64,000 nt of DNA from Alentia gelatinosa (Eukaryota; Annelida; Polychaeta; Phyllodocida; Polynoidae). The DNA lies in assembly GCA_950022655.1 (NCBI GenBank), contig OX465583.1, positions 14,035,298-14,099,297 of the forward strand, given 5' to 3'. The notes beneath the pieces were generated by a model that worked only from the letters and a program-made list of their open reading frames with translations, was not told where the DNA came from and searched no databases. Made by a program: the position numbers and the translations under genes. Below, one piece after another: positions 56,304-64,000 of this stretch (its first letter is position 1; every line of letters begins with the position of its first letter).

Positions 56304-57984
56304 CTGCCACCTCATAGATTCGATCGTGCTCTGTTATAAACCTAGATGTTGCCAAGGGCATAAACACCATCAACCAACCAATTATCATATTCTGTCACCA
56401 AAATGGTTGATACCATATTTTGTTTTTAATTGTTCTCTTTTATCTTGATTTTTTCATGCAATTTCTCAGGCAGATTTCTCAGGGATTCTTCTGTTAAATG
56501 AAAATAAAGCTAAGTAGTCGCGAAACCGCCTTATACAAAACTAGTTCCATATTTGTGCTCTCCCTATTGTATATGTTTAACTATCTTGTAGCTGCTGTCT
56601 TTCGATTAGGTACATGTCTTTTTACTTAGTCGATAAGTCTATAGATTATGACAGCAGAAAATAGTGGTTCTCCCCTGACTAACATGTAATTGTTACGGGA
56701 CCCGATTGAAACCAGTAATTTGTATTTACTGACGGACAACCCCGCTTTATTGTTATCAACATGATATACGGACAAACGCACTGTAATTGTTATCTTGCAA
56801 TAAAGAAATTCTAAAAAAAAAAGCAAAAAAAAAGTGGCGCTATATTACAATTTTCTGGCCTATAGAATAATGCCCCCGCCTGGGAAAAAGAAAAAAAAAC
56901 AACACAAGCTACGCTAAAGAACACGATGAAAAATCGTCATCAAAGGCAAACCGAGGAGTTGTGAGTCTTTTGAATTGGATAAATCAATCTTATTGGGAAT
57001 CGGTTTTGAATTATGTTATGCTAAAAAGTATTTATTTTGGGTGAGAGTTATAATATCGAGGAGTTAAAAACCCACACTCGCCCTCTCGTCCATACTCGTT
57101 GTCGGAGCCAGGTTTACTGGAGTGCTTGACCCGCGTTTCAGTTCGTTCAGTTCACATGCTTCCAAACAGACATCAACGTCTGGATTGTAATCTTTATAGT
57201 GGCCTCAAATAGGGACATGGGATAATACTTTAACGAAATTCATTTAATTTAACAATGCCTTACAACATTCCCAAACTGAATTAGATATCCCTAAAATATT
57301 ATCTTATTTCCAGTTTGCATCACAGTGAGCAAATGTAATTGCATATGACGGAAAACCCTAGAGCAAAGATTTGAATTCATAAATGTATTTAAAAAAAAAA
57401 TTAAAAAAAGTCCAAGCTACAAATCCGAGACATGTGTGTAGAATCATGTACATGTATCTTGTTCAATGGAAGTATAAAAGCAAAGGCTTTGGGTGAACGT
57501 CATCACCTACGAAAGAAATGTTATGTGAATGAAAGAGGTCCATGCATTCATCAAAGGGCCTGGAACCCACGAACGCCGATGGAGAAATTCAGACTTCCCC
57601 ATGCACTCACAGGCCCATTCAATTCAATGTAATTGTGAAATAATTGTTAATTGTTTATTGATTCGGCGAGGCAACACAAGCATATGTACACGAGGTATCC
57701 ACCGGATATATATACACCCGGCACGCATGCGCCGCCATTGTACCAAAGAACACTGAACAGTCTGCACGAACCTTTTCCCACCCACCATCCCTGAACAAAG
57801 AATTTAATGTATACATGTTTTAAATTGCAGTAATGCGGTATGTTTTAAGAAAGGCTAATAATAAAAAAGTTTACCTTTTCTTGTTCCAAACTACATATGT
57901 GTTGTCTCTTATAATTGAGCTTTGTAGAGCGTGTCGTAAGGCGTATCAGTGTGCATCGGAAGCCCAGTGGATTCGCATCTTTTG
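56304..57984. other. Intergenic, no gene seen
   Basis: TGCAATAAAGAAATTCTAAA followed by A-runs at 56797-56835 resembles a retroposon 3' tail (compare AATAAAGAAATTTAAAAAAA near 9212). The rest is unrecognised. Confidence 0.45.
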
Positions 57985-58360
57985 AGGCGGGCGTCCACCA
58001 ACCACGACAAGGCTACGACAAGAGCCGACAAGAAAGTTCCTATCGGCACCTTGTCGCAGCCTTGTCGTGAGAAGGGGGGCTTTACGACAGTGTTGTCTGG
58101 GCGTGTCGTAGACGTTGCTGGTTCCCGTAAAAAGGGCGTTCATGGTACCGACACACTATGACATGTTCGATTTTGTCATAACCTTGTCGGAAGGCTCCCG
58201 ACAGGCCCCCGACAAGCTTCCAGTCGCAGCCTGTCGACACCCTCCGACAACGCTGTCGTAAAGCCCCCCTTCTTACGACAAGGCTGCGACAAGCGGCGAT
58301 TGGAACTTTCTTGTCGCCGCTTGTCGTAGCCTTGTCGTGGTTGGTGGACGCCCCCCTTTA
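57985..58360. mobile_element. MITE family D, copy 2
   Basis: Same termini as 43407-43861 (GGCGTCCACCAACCACGACA left; mirror with GGACGCCCCCCTTTA right) and the same CGACAAGGCTACGACA interior. Near-perfect long inverted repeat of 35 bp or more at each end. Confidence 0.75.
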
Positions 58361-59753
58361 GGCTGGGAACCCACTGAGCCACCGACACACTACGACAACC
58401 TTTCCGTAACACAATAACACAGAATGTTCAGCCTTCCGACACAGCGACGATGCAGCAATTTAGTTTCGTACTCTGACATTCTATAAAACGGAATTTGTCG
58501 ATATTCTGATAAGGCTATGATGCAGGAATTTATATTTGACCAGATGTCACGGATCGTTGTCAAATGGCCCTTATTTCTTCTCCACTCAATAAAACGCTAA
58601 ATATAATAGTTATCTATGATTTTATTGTGTGTGCTGGTGGGGCTCGGTCTGAGCTTTAAGGGGAACCATGGTTTTGCCTATGTGGGTTCATAAATAATGG
58701 ACCTAGAAGGCTGAAATTGCCCCCAAAGGGCTGCTTTTTATTGGTATAAAGCAAACACCATAATTGTAACTATCAGCATCATTAGTAAAAAATAATAATG
58801 TTGATAATTATTGTTCTTAACTGAGCCCCAATAGATTAAGTTTTTTTTTGAGACCATATCCACATATTATGGGCATGCTAGTATAATTTTTTCATGTCAA
58901 AATGTACATGTGTAGTTTTAGTGTGGAAACGATTTACTCCCAAAAGGGGGTGACCCTGCCAATATCTAGATATAGCACAGAGGGGAATAAAAGATGTCAT
59001 GGTAAGCCTTAACATGTACCTATGTTTATATATATATATATATATATATAAATTATGCCTAGCTGTATTGTGATAGCAGTGAGAGCCTATTCACCTGTTT
59101 TGTGTAGTTCTTGTGTGGAAACGATTGACTCCCACCCTACAGTGATATCTCACAAGTATGTTATATTTGACTACTGTTCATCTCATGTAAATACCCCCAA
59201 ATATCAAGGTAACTTCACATGGTACCAGCTTTCTTGTACTCCTTCTCTGTACATAGTCATGAACCTATATCTGACAATGTGGAAACGATTGACTCCCTGT
59301 GGAAACAATTGACCCCCTAGCTGATATACCCTTAGTAAGGTTCAAAACACAAAAAAAAGAATACCTACTCAAACTAGTCATGGAGCTTAAAAACATATCG
59401 GACAATTAACCTTCAAAATTATATTTATCAGTATAATCTCTGCTGTGTATAGAAAGAGGGAGTTAATCGTTTTTACATAGTATATGTACTACCAAACTTT
59501 GGCTCTGTGGTGTATATTTGATATGGGTATTTAACATACCCACATACATTCAACATATTCCCCACTCACTGTACTATTCACACACAAAAGGTTTTCACCA
59601 TACTCGTAACTTTATTTTTGACCCCTGTCCCAATCCATGTCGTAGCCGAGTCTGAGCCCATATCGCAAGCAGTGGATGCCTGGCTTTACACACAGCTGCT
59701 GACAAACATATTTGGTAATGTAGAATGAATAACTAGCCATATTTTCAAAATCT
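58361..59753. other. Intergenic, recurring GTGGAAACGATTGACTCCC motif
   Basis: The motif occurs at about 58923, 59114, 59279 and 59297 with small changes (TTTACTCCC, CAATTGACCCCC). No gene; a short TA run is at 59027-59050. Confidence 0.45.
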
Positions 59754-59759
59754 TTTATT
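59754..59759 (-). terminator. Polyadenylation signal AATAAA of the unknown gene
   Basis: TTTATT on the plus strand, i.e. AATAAA in the direction of the gene, about 95 nt after its stop codon. Position and orientation fit. Confidence 0.55.
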
Positions 59760-59851
59760 AAAAACAAAAGAGTAGCATATAATATAATCCTTCATAGAGA
59801 AAGACGGCATATAAGCGGCTCACTACACTATGTAGCAAGAACATATTTTTA

Positions 59852-60739
59852 TTATGTTTCTGTATCAGGCTCCACGTCTCTATGTTGATTTTCCTGTGAA
59901 TCGAACCAGAATAAATCTGGATCTGAAGACATGATGGTGTGACTACTAATATTCCCCACGTCACTGCAATATTTTGAACTGAAACATTTCAGAAATGATT
60001 TCTTATCCATCCACACAGTGTGATTTCTGTCCCCCGTGAAAGTGAAAGTGTCTTGCTCTGTCGAATCATCCGATCGTGCAACAGAGAACGTTTCAGAAAA
60101 GATTTGTTTCCGATAAGGAATAGGGAAATATTGACTTCCGCTCGAGGCCACAGCCAGGCAGCGTCTGAGGAACTCTAACCGGAAGCGGAATGTCGTCTGC
60201 ATCAGAAGGAAAGCTGCGTCTTGGTGACCTTTGCACGCATGCGCAGTGCCCTCAGAGAAGGCCTGCTTCTCTGTGGTAAAATCCTTTGGAAACGAGATCA
60301 ATTTTCGCACCTCCCCCTTTGAACTGTAGATCCCCTCTTTGGGCACAGCTCTGGCCACTTGAGCGCTGCTCAATCTAATCGGGAGTATCAATAAATACAT
60401 CGCCGAACCCAGTCTAATCTCCCTTAACTCCCGCCAGAAATCCAGAAACGAAACTAACTCGGTCGTATTTGATACTGGTAAAAGGATCCAGATCTGGTTC
60501 AGCTTATCGACGGTCTGTTGGTTAGATAATCTCAGAGGTTGATGGCGCCTTCTAAGCACCACCCGTGCGAGGTCATTGAGGTGTGACTGGTCGTCTGACG
60601 ATGAGATCTTCAGGTCCACCAGGGTGGCCATGGTCCGATTGGCGAGGTTGGCGGAGTATAACTGGACGACGCTAAAGTTGTAGGCCTCAGTCGGTATAGT
60701 GCGTGTCGACTGTAGGAGGAATCCTGCCGACTCTATGAG
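59852..60739 (-). CDS. Unknown gene, terminal exon (295 residues and stop)
   Basis: 888 nt open in one frame, far longer than chance in this AT-rich DNA. It begins at the acceptor CCTGATTTCCAG (pyrimidine-rich) with LIESAGFLLQSTRTIPTEAY and ends TAA at 59852-59854. The open frame runs on upstream of the acceptor into a MITE (60786-61253), which is taken as fortuitous read-through. Content includes ARVVLRRRHQPLRL and FWRELREIRLGSAMYLLILP. An AATAAA lies about 95 bp downstream. Confidence 0.72.
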   Translation of the reverse strand, partial: LIESAGFLLQSTRTIPTEAYNFSVVQLYSANLANRTMATLVDLKISSSDDQSHLNDLARVVLRRRHQPLRLSNQQTVDKLNQIWILLPVSNTTELVSFLDFWRELREIRLGSAMYLLILPIRLSSAQVARAVPKEGIYSSKGEVRKLISFPKDFTTEKQAFSEGTAHACKGHQDAAFLLMQTTFRFRLEFLRRCLAVASSGSQYFPIPYRKQIFSETFSVARSDDSTEQDTFTFTGDRNHTVWMDKKSFLKCFSSKYCSDVGNISSHTIMSSDPDLFWFDSQENQHRDVEPDTET

Positions 60740-63092
60740 CTGGAAATCAGGAATGGGAGAAACAATATTAATATCAATCTCGTATGGGCCCGTTTCCATT
60801 GGTCGACGAAAACAGAGCATTTTTTTAAAGTTCTCCGAACAGGGACCTGTTTCACTTGTTTCGTGACATGTCTGTGACACTATACAGACAGATTGGGTTG
60901 TCTGGTTTTGTGACAACACAAGTAGCTGCCCTTGGGAAAAGACAGACCCCAAACATAGGAATTAGACAAATATACACATCAGGGACATGTTTCACTAGTT
61001 TTGTGACAAAAGTGAAGACAGACATGAAAAGCGGCACCAACAGTGCAAGCAAGAACGCACAAAATGAAGTTTATTGTATAGTTCTTATGAAACCGGACAC
61101 ACCATCTAGACATGTCACGCCATCTAGACATGTCACGCCATCTAGATTCAAGCACCACCGACGGACCCTTAGCACTGCTGACGCAAAATGCAAATGGGCT
61201 ATTAGGAGAATTAAAAAATCTACACCGTTTTCGTCGGCGAATGGAAACGAGCTTCTGCCTCTGCATGGGACTGAAGTAGCTAGATAGGTTCGTTTACATA
61301 GACAATTGTTGGTGGTTTGTGGACTGATGGTACACAGAGCCACCTGTCCACAAAACCAGCGTTTGTTGTAGTTATCGTCCATCCCCTCGAAAAGATTAAA
61401 TGGGCATATTAAAGGGTATATCGATCAGGATCATTTCTTTGCTATATAGCACTAAGGGACCATTTTCCCTTATACCATGGTTTAATATCGTATACCATGG
61501 ATTTGAATACATATATTCTACCATATACAATGATTGTGAGGCCATATGCAATGGATTTGAATCCGTATACAATGGTTATACTATCTGACAGTTTTTAAAC
61601 AGCGGGGACTTTGTATACGATGGATGATAAGTGTATATAAAATTATGGCAAATACAGAGGTAAGGATAAATATATCCGATCAGAACGGACGCATGAAGTT
61701 ATTCGCACATGATATGAAAGGCAGCCGTTTGAGGAAAAAAGGCCAGAATCATTTCTCAAGGACATGATTAGAAGGTATGCTTGTATATTTTTCTAATTAC
61801 AATATTAGTTAAGCAGATACATAATTAGATACAATGTGAGGCAATAATTTAGTACGATACATCGTTGTATATTATATTGATAATGACCTTGATTAAGAGT
61901 TTTACGTCATTTGATTCTGTACCTCCTACAAGGTTTATCGTTTAATGATATCTAAGAGAGTATTATCCGTCCATAAGGTCGTCCATAAGCGTTGAATAAC
62001 GTTGACCCACATCGTCCCTGGGTCTCTATGGCATACAGAAAAGGGTCTACACTCATGATTCTAGTTTAGTAAACGGGCCCCAGCATAGTACTTGAACCTG
62101 AAGTGGGATTCACACGGTGGGATTCATGTACCTGACAGGGTATTTGTCTGAGACAAATCCTCCTGGGATTCTCTGCTGGAACAGAATCTCCTCGTCTGAA
62201 TTTTAGGGTTCTATTTCCCTGAGACTTGTTTTTTCCCCTGCAATTGTTAGCGACATTTACCCCTAAAAGGGAAAAGAATCTCAAGAGATTTTGAACCCTG
62301 TGAGCCACATGAATCCCACTATGTGAACTACACTGGATTGTCATGCACGAAAACAGGGTTTCATTTGAGGGAGTGTAAACAAACTGATTATGGAAGTGTA
62401 TCTGTGCAAAAAAAATACACCAAGGCTGCACTGCATGGAACGCCACACCACAGCCTGCAGCATCTCTACCTCATCAAATGGGATTCAGATGATGAGTCTG
62501 CATATCTGTACTGCTCTGCATAAAACGTTATGTAATGGCACCACAGTGAATTTGCCAATTTCTAGGCAGATATACTTTCAAAGTTTTGGTCAATTTTTTC
62601 TTTCCAATTTAGGCCAATGTAGGTATCCGTGGTTGGAATGTTTTTTGGTGTGGTTGCAACGCGGTGGGACTGAGATGTGATAGCAGCTAAACCACATTTA
62701 CCTACTATACTTCCAAAGTTTGTTTACGCTTCTGTTTCAAGTGCCAAACCACTTTGCATATGACCATATATGGCAAACTCTGTTTCCGTGTATTGGCTTT
62801 GTGTAAAAGGGACGGCCCCGTCCCTTATAGCAGCAGGCGTGGAAAGCAGCACAGACAGTGACAGGGGTCGTGCAGGGAAAGGGTGTCAAGTGGGGTAAAA
62901 TGTAAACACCCTCACCTGATCAAAACGTGGGGTGTTCCAGGTGAAGCCCTCGCATGTCTGACTAGAGTAGGACTCACCCTCCCGGCTGTGAATGGTGTCT
63001 GCGCTGATGGAGGAACCCTGGAGGGACCCGGAGTAAGTGGCATACAGATCCGACTCCATGGTCGTCTTGGATTCAATATAAGCCTCCAGTTT
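59852..63092 (-). CDS. C-terminal part of an unrecognised gene (two exons, 354 residues in window)
   Basis: Two exons join in phase 0 (FDQ then LIESAGF). The 59-residue upstream part contains EAYIESKTTMESDL and SYSSQTCEGFTWNTPRFDQ. The 295-residue terminal exon has five N-glycosylation-type sequons (NFS, NRT, NTT, NHT, NIS), a hydrophobic stretch SAMYLLILPI too short and interrupted to be called a membrane helix, and a polar acidic tail ending DVEPDTET. I do not recognise the family. The upstream exon starts at an acceptor, so more exons must lie 5', probably beyond 64000; none was identified in 63093-64000. The sequons would suit a secretory or extracellular protein only if the missing N-terminus has a signal peptide. 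Confidence 0.65.
60786..61253. mobile_element. MITE family F with CCCGTTTCCATTGG ends
   Basis: Left GGGCCCGTTTCCATTGGTCG and right mirror CGTCGGCGAATGGAAACGAG. About 468 bp, with a triplicated CACGCCATCTAGACATGT-type direct repeat inside. Sits 47 bp upstream of the terminal-exon acceptor of the unknown gene and explains the read-through frame there. Confidence 0.7.
61300..61640. repeat. Repeat family G, copy 2
   Basis: CACAAAACCAGCGTTTGTTG, then TATACCATGG/TATACAATGG motifs repeated about six times, and GGGGACTTTGTATACGATGG at the end. Inverse of 42330-42740. In the unknown gene's intron. Confidence 0.6.
62103..62330 (+). mobile_element. MITE family E, copy 5 (unknown gene intron)
   Basis: GTGGGATTCACACGGTGGGA to CATGAATCCCACTATGTGAA. 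The copy with the longest intact inverted termini (about 28 bp). Confidence 0.75.
62916..63092 (-). CDS. Unknown gene, penultimate exon (59 residues)
   Basis: 177 nt, 59 complete codons, from KLEAYIESKT to TPRFDQ, bounded by acceptor TTTGCGTTTCAG and donor CAG|GTGAGG. Phase 0 on both sides and in frame with the terminal exon. Noticeably richer in GC than surrounding DNA. The 2.2 kb intron that follows holds several MITEs. Confidence 0.65.
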
Positions 63093-63535
63093 CTGAAACG
63101 CAAATTTTATCATTCATTGTATAATAAGATACATATAAAAAATAATTCCCACAACTTCGGAGACAATACCTCGCACCAGACACCACCACCAAGGTTTAAA
63201 AGGGTTAGAGCAAAAAATCCGGACGACTAGGAAAAAGATTTGCGCTATAAGATACATATACCTCAAATGAGAGCAAGCCATTCCATGGAAAAGGGCTACT
63301 GGCAATATCATTTATCATCCACCTAATACAAAGTGTCCATAGAAAAGGCATAGGGAGTGTGTATGGACATACCCGGAGCATACAGATATGTTGTATACTA
63401 CGGGTTGGAAAAGTTGGCTCATACGGAAAAATAGTGCCCATGAACAAATAGTGCGCACATAAATTAATCAATATCAGTACGTCACTTGTCGGGAAAAGGT
63501 GGATAATAGAGATACAATATAGACTGGTTTCAGAT
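63093..63535. other. Probable intron of the unknown gene
   Basis: Lies upstream of the penultimate-exon acceptor. I found no donor-bounded open segment that would extend the frame, so the preceding exon is probably beyond the window. Confidence 0.4.
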
Positions 63536-63645
63536 AAAGGCGGTTGTATGCTCCTCGAAGTTACATCGGCGCAATATCCTCGCATATGCTCGGATATTAC
63601 TACGCGTCAACTCCTCGGAGCATACGGCCGCTTTTATCTAAAGCA
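63536..63645. repeat. Palindromic element
   Basis: AGATAAAGGCGGTTGTATGC mirrored by GCATACGGCCGCTTTTATCT, with inner GCTCCTCG/CTCCTCGGAGC and AATATCCTCGCATATGCTCG at the centre. Confidence 0.6.
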
Positions 63646-63724
63646 AAGTAGTGCGTGAGAAGGTCGGTGGTATATGGTATTTCCTTTGATAACATATATT
63701 TGGAATTCGGAATAATAAATACAT

Positions 63725-63855
63725 TAACATGATTTGGATCTGCATGGTCGTATTCTCGTCATCGTTGACACTCCGCAATATCCTCGAATTCGCTCGGATA
63801 TTACTATCCGTCAACTACGCAGAGAATACGACCATGCAGATCAAAATCATGTTGA
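63725..63855. repeat. Palindromic element
   Basis: ACATGATTTGGATCTGCATG and GTCGTATTCTC at the left, mirrored by GAGAATACGACCATGCAGAT and CAAAATCATGTT at the right. Centre CAATATCCTCGAATTCGCTC resembles that of 63536-63645, so the two may be related. Confidence 0.6.
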
Positions 63856-64000
63856 TATTATGTATGTATGCCTACATTATTTTATATGAGAAACCTTTAC
63901 CTAAATTGTGTAGGGTTCCTGGAACGTATGGTCCTTTGTTTTAACTAGTATTTTAAAGTAGATGGCAGCACATTCATATACCATATTAGACAGTGGCGTA

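Noticed and set aside
59852..60952. Full 366-residue ORF of the unknown gene starting at its upstream Met
   Set aside because: The part before 60739 is intron and MITE sequence; a good acceptor at 60740-60742 joins in frame with the exon at 62916-63092.

Overview
This is animal (metazoan) genomic DNA. Genes are split into short exons with GT-AG introns, and most of the window is AT-rich intergenic or intronic sequence packed with short inverted-repeat transposons, minisatellites and microsatellites. Three things suggest a lophotrochozoan, perhaps a mollusc: a divergent nicotinic-receptor-type subunit (such genes are greatly expanded in that group), a tRNA-derived SINE and a very high MITE load. 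That assignment is inference; nothing here fixes the species.

Three protein-coding genes can be supported. (1) A complete six-exon Cys-loop receptor subunit (nicotinic acetylcholine receptor-like, non-alpha type, 476 residues) lies on the minus strand from 33518 to 19992. All splice phases close, and exons 2, 3 and 4 have the 146, 45 and 110 bp sizes I associate with this family. (2) A two-exon secreted EGF-like peptide precursor (130 residues) lies on the plus strand, 50613-53314. (3) The last two exons (354 residues) of an unrecognised gene lie on the minus strand, 63092-59852; its 5' part is probably beyond the right edge.

Layout. 1-3070: intergenic, with an interspersed repeat and an 18-bp minisatellite. 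3070-8829: a nested mobile structure, in which a 5.4 kb foldback-type inverted repeat built of three kinds of tandem array lies inside a TTAA-flanked piggyBac-like element, itself apparently inserted in a retroelement relic. The long ORFs here are artefacts of a 16-bp repeat. 8830-19990: intergenic, with a second copy of the 18-bp minisatellite, hairpin MITEs and a SINE. 19992-33518: the receptor gene. Its introns hold many MITEs, and exon 2 is partly duplicated downstream of the true exon, one copy being joined to repeat DNA that supplies a phase-compatible candidate splice acceptor. 33520-50300: intergenic repeats, including a Tigger/pogo-like MITE, a nested pair of TTAA elements and several tandem repeats. 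50613-53314: the EGF-like gene. 53315-59750: intergenic MITEs. 59754-63092: the unknown gene. 63093-64000: intronic or intergenic, with two hairpin elements.

The three genes show no evident functional link. The most unusual content is structural: the foldback element, the TTAA-in-palindrome nested insertions and the transposon-modified exon 2 copies.
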